Position numbers and translations under genes: made by a program. Below, one piece after another: positions 1-9,190 of a stretch of DNA of 37,839 nt. Each line of letters opens with the position of its first letter. Within the stretch, counting starts at the first letter, position 1. The notes under the pieces are model-generated. The model did no database searches. It saw only the letters and a list, made by a program, of their open reading frames with translations, and was not told where the DNA came from. Source of the DNA: Bacteroidales bacterium (GTDB taxonomy: Bacteria; Bacteroidota; Bacteroidia; Bacteroidales; ML635J-15); the NCBI GenBank assembly GCA_017617125.1, contig JAFZWY010000034.1, positions 1 through 37,839 on the forward strand, given 5' to 3'.

Positions 1-334
1 ATGAGTCCAACTCAATTTGAAAAAAAGTTTTACCTTTGCAATCAATGCAACCAATAAGGTCGCTACAAATGGAAAAGAATATTAATAAAAATACAATGAA
101 AAATAAGGGAAAAACGGTCAACCTTATTTAGGCATTGACATCTTTTTAGCCTTTAAACCTTAAACGTTGAACCTTGAAACGTGAAACAAGAAACAGCGAA
201 GCGAGAACGGCGAAGCCCTCAACGAAGTTAAACTTAGAAACCCAGAAACGGGCCTAAGTATTGGTACGATTTATGCATTCCATCAATCAAAATATTTTAC
301 CTACCTTTGCGTTTTACAAAAAAAACATTGCCTA
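1..334. other. Gene-free left edge with repeat-like sequence
   Basis: I see no convincing gene here. A TACCTTTG box at 31-38 looks like a Bacteroidota -7 element, but no reading frame follows it, so it may be a remnant. Positions 170-231 hold runs of the GAAAC type (CTTGAAACGTGAAAC) and a GGCGAAGCC mini-hairpin. Both segments recur in inverted orientation elsewhere in the window (11063-11087 and 25934-25961). The promoter of the next gene lies at the right end. Confidence 0.6.
302..309 (+). promoter_or_regulatory. -7 promoter element of the CotH-like gene
   Basis: TACCTTTG fits the Bacteroidota -7 consensus TAnnTTTG and lies 25 bases before the GTG start. No clear -33 TTTG is visible. The stretch 286-316 matches 2477-2507, upstream of the macroglobulin gene, at 30 of 31 positions. 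Confidence 0.6.
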
Positions 335-1798
335 GTGAAAAAGATAGCAGCCATAATCATTTTTGCCATTCTTGGCTTTTCGGCATTTGCTCAGAGCCAG
401 ATGGGAAAGGATGCACCTGCCCCACAATGGCAAAGTTATGAAGAGGCTCTTTTTCAGATTGGGAAGTTAAACCATATTGAGATAGATATTCCTGAAGATG
501 TGTGGCAAAATTTGTTACAAAATCCGGAAAAGAAGGAATACTGCCGTTGTTCTATCACAATAAATGCGGAGCGGTTCGATAATGTTGGAATCCGTGCAAA
601 AGGAGCAAGCAGCCTGGAGGATGTTTTTGCAATGAAATCGGACAGGTACAGTTTCGTTGTCAAGCTGAACAAATATGTAAAGGGGCAGAAATATCACGGC
701 TTATCAAAACTGATGCTCAACAACAACATTGGCGATGCCACGCAGATGAAAGATGTCATAGCATACGATATGAGCAGATACCTAGGACTGCCGACACCTT
801 TGTGCAACTATGCTTCCATAACGCTCAACGGCAAGTATTTCGGATGTTATCTGGTTGTAGAGCCTGTCGACAAGAACTTTTGCAAGCGGAATTATCCTTT
901 TGCCCCGACAAACCTGTACAAACCGTATCACAATTTAACATACACAGGCGACAACATTGCCGATTATGCCGGCATAGGAGACGAAGCCAAGATAAATGGT
1001 GGCGAGGAGTCATTGCAAAATGTGATAAAAGCATTAAAAAGTGTTGCGACCGGCATCGACATTGAAAAGCATGTTGATATGGATAATGTGTTGAAATATA
1101 TGGCGTTGCAAACTATGGTCGTTAACTTTGACGGACTGACGGGTGGAAATGAGCACAACTACTTCCTGCGGGAATCCGATGGCAGAATAAACCTTATTCC
1201 GTGGGACTACAATCTTGCTTGGGGAGGTTATCAGGATGATGGCGGAGAAGAGGAAAGCGACGAAGAATTTGAAGATTTTGCCACTTACATTGCTGAAAGA
1301 GAAAGATATTTGGCATCGCTTAGTGCCGAACAACTTGATAGTGTTCGTAACGCAGAAAAGGAACTCAATTTTCAGGAAGGGGTAAAAGTTGTTAATTTTC
1401 CAATTGATATTCCATTTTCATGCAACATAGAAAAATGCTCCTTCTTTATGAATCTGCTTAATAATAAGGATTACAAAGCGGCATACTACAAGTATCTCAA
1501 AATGCTCTGCGTTGATTATGTCCAGAATGGTGTTTTTGAGCGTACCGCATCAACTGTCAAGCAGGAGATTGGTGATTTTGCAGGAAAGGAAGCCAATGCG
1601 TTTTACAACAACGGGCAGTTCCACGAAGCAGTACAGATGTTGGAAAAGGTTTTGAACAAGCGAGCTTTGTCTGTTATGGGGCAAATTGACGGAACTATAC
1701 CATCAACTTGGGAAGCACAGGAATTAGAGAATCAAAAACTTATAGATTGCACCGATATTGATTTGTCCAAGATGGGCAACTGCGGTGATTTTGAATAG
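335..1798 (+). CDS. Secreted CotH-kinase-family protein
   Basis: This is a 487-residue exported protein of the CotH family, whose members (spore-coat CotH) are atypical protein kinases. The signal peptide is residues 1-20 and ends FSAFAQ, with no lipobox cysteine. CotH hallmarks are visible in order: GIRAKG at 85-90, a K-LMLNN segment near 125-130, GGNEHNYFL at 270-278 and IPWDYNLAWGG at 288-298. An acidic stretch (DDGGEEESDEEFED, 301-314) interrupts the fold. The start is GTG at 335: it directly begins the signal peptide and sits 25 bases after a -7 box. The leader block is nearly the same as that of the macroglobulin gene at 2527. In other Bacteroidota, CotH proteins are often surface-associated with unknown substrates. 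The substrate cannot be predicted here. Confidence 0.85.
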   Translation: MKKIAAIIIFAILGFSAFAQSQMGKDAPAPQWQSYEEALFQIGKLNHIEIDIPEDVWQNLLQNPEKKEYCRCSITINAERFDNVGIRAKGASSLEDVFAMKSDRYSFVVKLNKYVKGQKYHGLSKLMLNNNIGDATQMKDVIAYDMSRYLGLPTPLCNYASITLNGKYFGCYLVVEPVDKNFCKRNYPFAPTNLYKPYHNLTYTGDNIADYAGIGDEAKINGGEESLQNVIKALKSVATGIDIEKHVDMDNVLKYMALQTMVVNFDGLTGGNEHNYFLRESDGRINLIPWDYNLAWGGYQDDGGEEESDEEFEDFATYIAERERYLASLSAEQLDSVRNAEKELNFQEGVKVVNFPIDIPFSCNIEKCSFFMNLLNNKDYKAAYYKYLKMLCVDYVQNGVFERTASTVKQEIGDFAGKEANAFYNNGQFHEAVQMLEKVLNKRALSVMGQIDGTIPSTWEAQELENQKLIDCTDIDLSKMGNCGDFE

Positions 1799-1819
1799 AA
1801 TACGATTAGAAAAAATGAA

Positions 1820-2362
1820 TTAATAATTAGTAAATATTTTTCTATTTATTTTCATCTTCTTACTAAGCCAGCTTTTATACACCTTCCATCCTAAAGTTTT
1901 CCCTACTTCGTATGTGCCTTTTCTACCATTTACAATACCTATTATCACATAACTATCGTATAACTCAGACTTATACATGTAAAATTGATATTGTTTAACT
2001 GGTGCGTTAGGATAGTAATAATCTATTGTAACTAATAAAAAAACCGTATCCGACAATGCATTTAAAACTTCAATTGAACTCGGGTCATCTACGATAAGCT
2101 TTGAAACATAATATTGACATTCAATATTAACCTTATCAGAATTATCTGCAAGTTCTATCCGTCCACCCATACGATCCAAACTAATTTTTCCATCTACAAC
2201 CAGCAATACATCCGCTTGCAATTCCCCACCTTGTCGTAGGCTCCTGCCTGCGACACTATCATCACATGGCTTCTGCCATTCACCTATATTTTGCGCCACC
2301 ATTGTACTTGGCGTAAGCATTACAACGAAAAGCAAGAACAATATGTGGCATAAGAAATTCAT
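1820..2362 (-). CDS. Small secreted protein of unknown function
   Basis: This 180-residue protein has a hydrophobic N-terminus resembling a signal peptide (MNFLCHILFLLFVVML, cut plausibly after MVAQ). I do not recognise its family. The rest is mixed and predicted beta-rich, with a basic C-terminal tail (SKKMKINRK). It converges on the CotH-like gene with only 21 bases between the stops. A TAACTTTG box on the same strand ends 5 bases before the ATG, so transcription would begin at or beside the start codon. Its A+T-rich codon use looks different from the neighbouring macroglobulin gene and may indicate a recently acquired or weakly constrained gene. Confidence 0.6.
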   Translation of the reverse strand: MNFLCHILFLLFVVMLTPSTMVAQNIGEWQKPCDDSVAGRSLRQGGELQADVLLVVDGKISLDRMGGRIELADNSDKVNIECQYYVSKLIVDDPSSIEVLNALSDTVFLLVTIDYYYPNAPVKQYQFYMYKSELYDSYVIIGIVNGRKGTYEVGKTLGWKVYKSWLSKKMKINRKIFTNY

Positions 2363-2367
2363 AGGGA

Positions 2368-2375
2368 CAAAGTTA
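2368..2375 (-). promoter_or_regulatory. -7 element abutting a start codon
   Basis: On the minus strand this reads TAACTTTG and ends 5 bases before the ATG at 2362. By Bacteroidota promoter geometry the transcript would be leaderless. A TTG lies 24 bases upstream of the box, slightly too far for a standard -33 element. Confidence 0.45.
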
Positions 2376-2492
2376 GAAAATTATTCATTATGTTTGGGAC
2401 AATAATATAAATTTGTCTGCCAACAAATTTATGAAAAGGACATAATAAAAATCTGATTGGCATCATAATTGCCAGCATCAAAATATTTTACC

Positions 2493-2500
2493 TAACTTTG
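2493..2500 (+). promoter_or_regulatory. Promoter of the macroglobulin gene
   Basis: TAACTTTG matches TAnnTTTG. A TTG at 2469-2471 lies 21 bases upstream and could be the -33 element. The ATG follows 26 bases after the box. Confidence 0.6.
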
Positions 2501-2526
2501 CGTTTTAACAGAAAAACATCATCGTA

Positions 2527-5500
2527 ATGAAAAAGATAGTAGCCATAATCATTTTAGCCGTCATCGGCTTTTCGGCATTTGCACAGACAACCGACGACAA
2601 GTACACTAAACTTTGGAAGGAAGTTTCCGAGGCTCAATACAAGGATTTGCCAAAGACGGCACTCGAAAAGGTTGAGAAGATAATGGAAATGGCAGTTGCC
2701 GACAAGGACGACTACCAGCAGATAAAAGCCATAACTTACAAAATGAAGTTTCTCGTCGAGGCTTCGCAGGACGGCAGTTTGAAATCTGTCGATTTCCTTG
2801 AGGAACAAGCCGAAAAATTGTCGGGAACTGGTAAGCACCTATGCAACTTCCTGCTAGGCGCATCGTACCAAAACTACTACTCGCGCAACCGCTACCAGAT
2901 TGATTCGCGTTCGGCTGTGAGCGACTCGGCCGACAAGAAAGGTTCGCGCCTTGAGTTCTACGACAAGAACGAGTTTATGAAGATTATCATCAGCAAGTAC
3001 AAGCTCGCGCTCAACCCCGAACTCAAGAATGTTGCCGCCAACGACTACAGGGAATTCTTCAGTGACAACTGCACCGACAACAATTTCTATCCAACTCTGT
3101 ACGACGAACTTGCATACGGCATTACCGAACAGCTCGCAAAGCTCTACCGTTACACACGTTCCAACCTCGACGACAGTTTCTTCTGCTCTGCCGACGATTT
3201 CACCAAGATGGAAATTCCCGACAGCGACGAGAATACCGAAATGGCAAGCCTATACTTCATGCAGCAGATTATGAGGCAGAACCTGCCGAGCAGCAGCGCG
3301 TACGCTTTCACCGACTACGAGCGCATAAACTACATAGCCAGCAAGCAAAGCGGAAAGAAGGATGTCGTAATGAACCTGTACACCGATGCGGCAAAGAAAT
3401 ACAAGGGCGACGAAACCGTGATTTTCATCAACACCAAGATAGCCGGACAATTGTCGGAAAAGTCGGCTGCCGACCGCGTGGAAGCAGTGAATCTTCTCAA
3501 ATCGACCATCGAAGAGTACAAAAACAACAAATACATAACATACTGCTCGAACCTGCTTTCGAGAATAACCTTCCCTGCAATACACATATCGTCCGACAAG
3601 GTTACTTATCCCAACGAGAATATTCCGCTCTACATTGAGTACGAAAATACCAAGACCGCAAAAATCAAGATTGTAAAGGTGTCGGACAATGCTTCAACCT
3701 ACGACAGTTTCAACTCCAACTCGGCCACTATCAACAAATACTACACTAACAAGGCCGTTACCGAAGGCACGATAAATCTTCCCGATGCCAACGACTACTC
3801 GACCCACAGCACCTACTATGTTGAAAAGGGCCTGCCTACTGGCTTTTACATCGTGTTTGCCGAAAGCGACAGCACCAGAATCGAAAGCTACACCCTGCTC
3901 ACCATTTCGCGCTTTGCACTGCTCCGCATCGACGACGGCAAATATATGGTCGTTGACAGGAATTCGGGCAAACCTATCGACAAGGTAAAGGTGAAGGTTA
4001 CAAATCGCACCTACGAAAAGACCGAAACCTTACTCACAACCGAAACCGGTGCCGATGGTATTTTCAGTTTCGAGCCCAAGAAAAACAGCTACAACACTTC
4101 TATTTCCTTGAAAAAGGACAACGATGACATGTGCTTCTCGGCTTACGGATACTATCAGGAGGATTCGAAGGAATATGAACGCACACGAATCAAGATTCTC
4201 ACCGACAGAGCGATTTACCGTCCCGGACAGAGCGTTTACTTCAAGGTTATCGAATACCGCGGAATGGACAATAATTTCAGCGTTGTTCCCGACGATAGTG
4301 TTCGTGTGACCATTTCGGATGTAAACTACCAGGATATCGGAGAAGTCGTCCTCAAGACCAACCAGTACGGCAGTGCACACGGCGAAATCAAGATTCCCGA
4401 GAATGTACTTACGGGCTTTTTCCACATCGAGGCACGCGGTTCCAATTACTCGTCGGGTTCCGAAAAGGTTCGCGTCGAAGAATACAAGCGTCCGACCTTC
4501 GAGATGGAAATGGACTACATAACCGACGAGGTTTCGTTTGGCGACTCGGTAAGCATCAAGGGACGTGCAAAGAGCTATTCTGGCGTTCCCGTGAGCGATG
4601 CCGACGTGAACTTCACCGTCAACTGCTCGTCGTATTCTCGCTACTGGTGGAGGTCGGATAGCAACGAAAAGAAACTTCTCGCCAGCGGCACAGTCAAAAC
4701 CGACGAGAACGGAGAGTTCACAATTAGTTTCGTGGCAAAGCAATGCTTCAGCGACGTAAACCGCTACAAGATTGATGCGGTTGTTGCCGACATCAACGGC
4801 GAATCGCACACCGTGGAAAGAACTTTCAGCATTTCGCGCCAGTCGCTCTGGATTTCGAACAGCATTGCAGATGTAGAAGAACTTGCTAACTTCAAAGAAT
4901 TTAAGATTTATAGCGAAAACATTTCGGGCAGCCACATCGATGCAACCGTAGAGTACGAAATTTTCAAGCTTGAGGAGCCGTCGCACGCTACCGTGGCAAG
5001 GCTCAAGACCGCCGACATGCAGATGTACAGCCGCGAGGAGTGGGAAAAACTTTGTCCCGCACTCGGCTACGGCGACGAAAATACGCTGGATAACCGAAAG
5101 ATTGTGTCGTCGATAATGAAGGGCTCGGTAAATACAGCCGACACCACGCCAATCGCCATCGGCAAGAAAGTGAAATTCACGACCGGTTCGTACCGCATAA
5201 TTATGAAAGCCAAGGACAAGGCTGGCAACGAAATCACCGACACAGCCAACTTCCGCATCGCCGACAAGTCGTCGGACAAGATGCCTTACCCGATGCCGTC
5301 GTACTTCGCGTTGTCTAAGTCATCGGCAAAGGTGGGCGACAAGGTACAGGTGAAGTTCGGGTCGTCGTTCAGCGATGTTACCGTTTTTTACACCATACAG
5401 ATTGGCAAGGGCGCACTCGACATCAAGAGCCTGAAGCTCAGCAACGAAGTCAAGAGCATCGAAATACCGATTACCGAAGAATGTTACGGCGATGTGTTTG

Positions 5501-8418
5501 TAACCGCGATTTTTGTGCGCCACGGACGAGTATTCAAGGACAGTAAGACAATAAGCGTTTCGCGCATCAACAAGCAACTTGACATCAAGCTTGTAACCTT
5601 CCGCGACAAAACCTTGCCGGGTTCCGAAGAATCGTGGCAGATGAAGATTTCGGACAAGTTCGGAAAGCCTGTCGAAGCCGAACTTGCAGCCACCGTATAT
5701 GACGCGTCGCTCGACTCGTACAGGCCGCACAGCTGGTATTTCTGGCCATATTCTTCGAATTCGATAAAAAACAATTTCGACTACGAGGGCTTTGGAAACA
5801 CCAGCAGCAACCGTCGCTTCTACACCTATCCACCAAGTTCGCATACCTACACACCATATCCTACACCGTATTTCTTCAGCGCTCTCAATGTCTATTACAC
5901 GGCCTACAAGCGCGAATATACGACAAGGCTATACAATGCAAGGGCAAAAGAGGCCGGCGGAGTGTTTGAAGAGGCAGAAATGTTTGGCGAAGTTGGTGAA
6001 GTATCAAACGATGCCATTATGCTTGCCGATAATGCTGTGCAGGAAGAGGAAATCTCAGAAAAGGAAATCTCGGAAGAAGAAAGCGAAGCCTTCGACAATG
6101 CCGAAGTGCGCACCAACTTCAACGAGACCGCATATTTTGCTTCGGACCTTTGCACCGACAAGGACGGCAATGTATATATCAACTTCACAATGCCAGAAAG
6201 CCTTACACGCTGGAATGTGTTCGGACTTGCCCACACCAAGGACTTGAAAACCAACCATATCAGTGCCGAAATAGTCACCCAGAAAAAAGTTTCGGTAACG
6301 CCCAACCTGCCGCGTTTCCTGCGCGAAGGCGATGAAATTTACATTTCGGCCAAGATTGCAAACCTTACCGAAAACAAAATCAGCGGCAAGGCTAAAATCG
6401 AGTTCATCAGCACCGAAAATTCCGAGGATATTACCGCTAAATTCGTGAACAGCAACACTGTTTCGTTCTCTGCCGATGCAAACCGCAACACTTCGGTAGA
6501 ATGGAAAGTTTCGGTTCCGATGAGCATTGGTGCCGTGTCGGTACGCATAGTTGCAGTTGGCGACGGTCATTCCGACGGCGAGGAAAAGGTTCTGCCGATA
6601 CTCACCAACCGCATGATGGTTACCGAGACAATGCCTTTGCCCGTGCGTCGCGCTGGAACAACAAAGTTCTCGTTCGCTTCGATGAAGAACAACAAGTCGA
6701 ATTCGCTCGAAAACTACTCATATACGCTCGAATTTACGCCAAATCCCGCCTGGTACGCCGTGCTTGCACTGCCGTATATGATGGAATACCCCTACGAATG
6801 TGCCGAACAGACTTTCTCGCGCATCTACTCCAACCTGCTTGCATCGCACATTGCAAATTCCGACAAGAAGATTGAGGAAATGTTCAACAAGTGGAAGGAA
6901 ACCGATGCCGAAGCCTTGAAATCGAACTTACAGCGCAACGAGGAACTGAAATCGGTATTACTCGAAAATTCGCCGTGGTTGCTCGATGCCAAGGACGAAG
7001 CCGAGGACAAGCAGAACATTGGCGTTCTGTTCGACCTCGCCCGCATAAAGACCGAAACACGCAAGGCTACCGACAAGCTCGAGAAGATGCAGAAGTCAAA
7101 CGGTGGTTTCCCATGGTTCGAGGGAATGAACGCTAACCTTTATGTGACACAGCATATTGTTGGCAACTACGGGCACCTGAAGAAACTCGGCGTGAAGTTC
7201 CCCGACTCGTCGATGGAAGGCATGATAAAGAAAGCCATCAAGTACACCGACAAGGAAATAAAGGAAATTTACGACGAGCAGTTGAAATACGGAGGAAAGT
7301 TAAGTCTTGGCTACACGCAGATTCATTACCTGTATGTGCGCTCATTCTTCAACAAGGAATACCCGATGGACAAGTCGGCACAGAAGGTTTTCGACGCATA
7401 TATGAAACTTGGCGAGAGAGATTGGCAAGACTGGGGCTTCTATATGCGTGGAATGCTTGCTTTGGCAATGCAGCGTAGCGGACGCACAGCAACCGTGAAT
7501 GCGATAATCAAGTCGTTGAAGGAATATGCTCAGCACAGCGAAGAACTCGGCATGTACTGGGATTTGGAACGCGGATGGTACTGGTACAACAGCGGTATCG
7601 AAACTCAGTCGTTGCTGATAGAACTGTTCGACGAGGTTGGTGAAAACCAGGATGTCAACGATATGAAGGTATGGCTGCTGAAGCAGAAGCAAACCAACCG
7701 CTGGAAGACCACCAAGGCAACAGCCGAAGCAGTTTATGCGTTATTGCTCGACGGCACAAGCATTCTCGGCGAAACCGACTACCCGACAATCACCCTTGGC
7801 GACAAGACCATCGACCTTGCCACCGAAAAGACCGAGGACGGCACCGGCTACTACAAGAAGGCTTGGAAAAAGGACGAGATAGAAAGTTCGTGGAGCGAAG
7901 TTTCGGTCACCAAGGCCGACAGCACCGTGGCTTGGGGAAGCATCTACTGGCAGTACTACGAGGATATCGACAAGATAAAGGGATTCGAGGACACCCCGCT
8001 GAAGATTCGCAAGGATTTGTTCGTCAACCGCGTTGAGAACGGCAAGGAAGTCATTGTGCCGATTACGCAGAAGAATGCCAACCTCAAGGTCGGCGACAAG
8101 GTTACAGTCCGCATCGAAATCGAAGTTGACCGCAACATGGAGTATGTCCACCTGAAGGATATGCGTGCCTCAGCCTTCGAGCCGACAGAAAAACTTTCTG
8201 GCTACAGGTTCAAGCACTCGTTGGGCTACTACCAGTCGATAAAGGACGCATCGGTAAACTTCTTCATAGATATTCTTCCAAAGGGCACCTACGTGTTTGA
8301 GTATCAGGTTATCGCTACGCAGAAGGGCAACTTCTCGAATGGCATCACGACGATACAAAGCATGTATGCACCGGAATATACAAGCCACAGCACGGGAATA
8401 AGAGTGAAGGTGGAGTAG
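2527..8418 (+). CDS. Alpha-2-macroglobulin family protein
   Basis: This is a 1963-residue exported macroglobulin. Bacterial members are thought to trap proteases that breach the envelope. The signal peptide is residues 1-20 (ends FSAFAQ), without a lipobox, so it is probably periplasmic or surface-exposed rather than a lipoprotein. An MG2-like segment begins near 558 (TDRAIYRPGQSVYF) and ends near 650 (VEEYKRPTFE). The A2M domain is recognised at about 1198-1237 (FNETAYFASDL, then MPESLTRWNVF). The thioester motif is intact: C1425-A-E-Q1428 inside YPYECAEQTF, followed by the helical thioester domain. Just before the A2M domain, residues about 1142-1196 form a strongly acidic low-complexity stretch (EEEISEKEISEEESE), a plausible bait or linker region. 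No penicillin-binding protein 1C gene, the usual proteobacterial partner, is adjacent. It is transcribed alone, with a hairpin-rich region after the stop. Confidence 0.93.
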   Translation: MKKIVAIIILAVIGFSAFAQTTDDKYTKLWKEVSEAQYKDLPKTALEKVEKIMEMAVADKDDYQQIKAITYKMKFLVEASQDGSLKSVDFLEEQAEKLSGTGKHLCNFLLGASYQNYYSRNRYQIDSRSAVSDSADKKGSRLEFYDKNEFMKIIISKYKLALNPELKNVAANDYREFFSDNCTDNNFYPTLYDELAYGITEQLAKLYRYTRSNLDDSFFCSADDFTKMEIPDSDENTEMASLYFMQQIMRQNLPSSSAYAFTDYERINYIASKQSGKKDVVMNLYTDAAKKYKGDETVIFINTKIAGQLSEKSAADRVEAVNLLKSTIEEYKNNKYITYCSNLLSRITFPAIHISSDKVTYPNENIPLYIEYENTKTAKIKIVKVSDNASTYDSFNSNSATINKYYTNKAVTEGTINLPDANDYSTHSTYYVEKGLPTGFYIVFAESDSTRIESYTLLTISRFALLRIDDGKYMVVDRNSGKPIDKVKVKVTNRTYEKTETLLTTETGADGIFSFEPKKNSYNTSISLKKDNDDMCFSAYGYYQEDSKEYERTRIKILTDRAIYRPGQSVYFKVIEYRGMDNNFSVVPDDSVRVTISDVNYQDIGEVVLKTNQYGSAHGEIKIPENVLTGFFHIEARGSNYSSGSEKVRVEEYKRPTFEMEMDYITDEVSFGDSVSIKGRAKSYSGVPVSDADVNFTVNCSSYSRYWWRSDSNEKKLLASGTVKTDENGEFTISFVAKQCFSDVNRYKIDAVVADINGESHTVERTFSISRQSLWISNSIADVEELANFKEFKIYSENISGSHIDATVEYEIFKLEEPSHATVARLKTADMQMYSREEWEKLCPALGYGDENTLDNRKIVSSIMKGSVNTADTTPIAIGKKVKFTTGSYRIIMKAKDKAGNEITDTANFRIADKSSDKMPYPMPSYFALSKSSAKVGDKVQVKFGSSFSDVTVFYTIQIGKGALDIKSLKLSNEVKSIEIPITEECYGDVFVTAIFVRHGRVFKDSKTISVSRINKQLDIKLVTFRDKTLPGSEESWQMKISDKFGKPVEAELAATVYDASLDSYRPHSWYFWPYSSNSIKNNFDYEGFGNTSSNRRFYTYPPSSHTYTPYPTPYFFSALNVYYTAYKREYTTRLYNARAKEAGGVFEEAEMFGEVGEVSNDAIMLADNAVQEEEISEKEISEEESEAFDNAEVRTNFNETAYFASDLCTDKDGNVYINFTMPESLTRWNVFGLAHTKDLKTNHISAEIVTQKKVSVTPNLPRFLREGDEIYISAKIANLTENKISGKAKIEFISTENSEDITAKFVNSNTVSFSADANRNTSVEWKVSVPMSIGAVSVRIVAVGDGHSDGEEKVLPILTNRMMVTETMPLPVRRAGTTKFSFASMKNNKSNSLENYSYTLEFTPNPAWYAVLALPYMMEYPYECAEQTFSRIYSNLLASHIANSDKKIEEMFNKWKETDAEALKSNLQRNEELKSVLLENSPWLLDAKDEAEDKQNIGVLFDLARIKTETRKATDKLEKMQKSNGGFPWFEGMNANLYVTQHIVGNYGHLKKLGVKFPDSSMEGMIKKAIKYTDKEIKEIYDEQLKYGGKLSLGYTQIHYLYVRSFFNKEYPMDKSAQKVFDAYMKLGERDWQDWGFYMRGMLALAMQRSGRTATVNAIIKSLKEYAQHSEELGMYWDLERGWYWYNSGIETQSLLIELFDEVGENQDVNDMKVWLLKQKQTNRWKTTKATAEAVYALLLDGTSILGETDYPTITLGDKTIDLATEKTEDGTGYYKKAWKKDEIESSWSEVSVTKADSTVAWGSIYWQYYEDIDKIKGFEDTPLKIRKDLFVNRVENGKEVIVPITQKNANLKVGDKVTVRIEIEVDRNMEYVHLKDMRASAFEPTEKLSGYRFKHSLGYYQSIKDASVNFFIDILPKGTYVFEYQVIATQKGNFSNGITTIQSMYAPEYTSHSTGIRVKVE

Positions 8419-8534
8419 AAAAGGCTAAAAAGGCTTACCCCCAAGCGTTAAGGTCGTTAAAAGCCTTAGGGACCTTAACGTGGGGGGCAACTAGACTGTT
8501 AGCCTGCAAGCCTGTCGGCCTTTTAGCCTTTTTC
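8419..8534. repeat. Nested inverted repeat after the macroglobulin gene
   Basis: Outer arms are AAAAGGCTAAAAAGGC (8419-8434) and GGCCTTTTAGCCTTTTT (8518-8534). Inside lies a long hairpin, CGTTAAGGTC (8446-8455) with GACCTTAACG (8471-8480), extended by CCCCC and GGGGG arms. The outer stem ends in a T-run and could act as a terminator. A 20-base internal segment (8496-8515) recurs with one mismatch at 13514-13533. Confidence 0.6.
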
Positions 8535-8588
8535 TCCCTTTTTCAAATAATAATCGTAAATCATAAATCCAAAATCGTAAATTTTCCT

Positions 8589-8596
8589 TATCTTTG
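8589..8596 (+). promoter_or_regulatory. -7 promoter element of ssb
   Basis: TATCTTTG matches TAnnTTTG and lies 16 bases before the ssb ATG. No convincing -33 TTTG is visible. Confidence 0.6.
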
Positions 8597-8612
8597 CAGA
8601 AAAATTTTCGAT

Positions 8613-9083
8613 ATGTACCTGAACAAAGTAATGTTAATAGGAAGGCTTGGAGTAAAGCCCGAAATTAGATATGTAAAGGAAGATACGCCTGTTGCAACCT
8701 TCCGCATGGCAACAACAGAACCCTACCGCACAAAGGAAGGTGAAAGGCGCGAAAATACCGAATGGCACAATATAGTTGCATGGCGCAACCTTGCAAAGTT
8801 CTGCGAAACCTACCTCGACAAGGGTATGCTTGTTTACGTAGAAGGCCGTCTGCAGACCCGCAGCTGGCAGGGACAGGACAACACCACGCACTACACCACC
8901 GAAATCCTAGCCGACACAATCCGTATGATGGAACCTAAGTCGGCACGCGACGGACAGCCAGCAATGCCTGCACAGCCCGCCGACGCTCAGCCATTTGCCG
9001 ACCAGCCGGCACAGAGCCCAGTAGCAGCAGAGCCTGGAGCATTCCAGCCGGCAGCAGAACCCGAAGACGATTTACCATTCTAA
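8613..9083 (+). CDS. ssb: Single-stranded DNA-binding protein
   Basis: This 156-residue protein binds single-stranded DNA in replication, repair and recombination. The OB-fold occupies about residues 1-110, opening with MYLNKVMLIGRLG and containing TEWHNIVAWRNLA and the GRLQTRSWQ strand. A Pro/Ala/Gln-rich flexible linker follows (about 115-148). The protein ends in the acidic tip DDLPF, the usual docking site for partner proteins. It is followed after 107 bases by gldE. In gliding Bacteroidota, ssb commonly precedes gldE and gldD, so the placement is conserved. Confidence 0.97.
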   Translation: MYLNKVMLIGRLGVKPEIRYVKEDTPVATFRMATTEPYRTKEGERRENTEWHNIVAWRNLAKFCETYLDKGMLVYVEGRLQTRSWQGQDNTTHYTTEILADTIRMMEPKSARDGQPAMPAQPADAQPFADQPAQSPVAAEPGAFQPAAEPEDDLPF

Positions 9084-9131
9084 GTTTTTTCGTTTCTATG
9101 TTTCTAAGTTTCTGTGTTTCTAGTTGTTGCG

Positions 9132-9151
9132 ATTGCTTACAAGTAAGCAAT
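9132..9151. repeat. Perfect palindrome between ssb and gldE
   Basis: ATTGCTTAC, AA, GTAAGCAAT is a perfect 9-bp inverted repeat. It lies 39 bases before the gldE start and has no T-run, so it looks more like a protein site or RNA hairpin than a terminator. It is flanked by low-complexity repeats: GTTTCT units before it and a direct repeat of AACTTTTAACTCTT after it. Confidence 0.55.
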
Positions 9152-9190
9152 TTCCAACTTTTAACTCTTAACTTTTAACTCTTAACTGAA

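Noticed and set aside
31..38. TACCTTTG box as promoter of a gene near the left edge
   Set aside because: No reading frame or RNA structure follows before the CotH promoter, and no -33 element is at the right distance.
170..245. Possible CRISPR or tandem repeat array from GAAAC-type units
   Set aside because: Units are short, irregular and without unique spacers of constant length; there are no cas genes.
4030..4986. A 318-codon open frame on the minus strand inside the macroglobulin gene
   Set aside because: It lies opposite a coherent, recognisable protein, has no promoter, and its translation has no family features. It is a shadow frame caused by the codon bias of the plus-strand gene. 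The same applies to 5320-5844 and 6055-6570.
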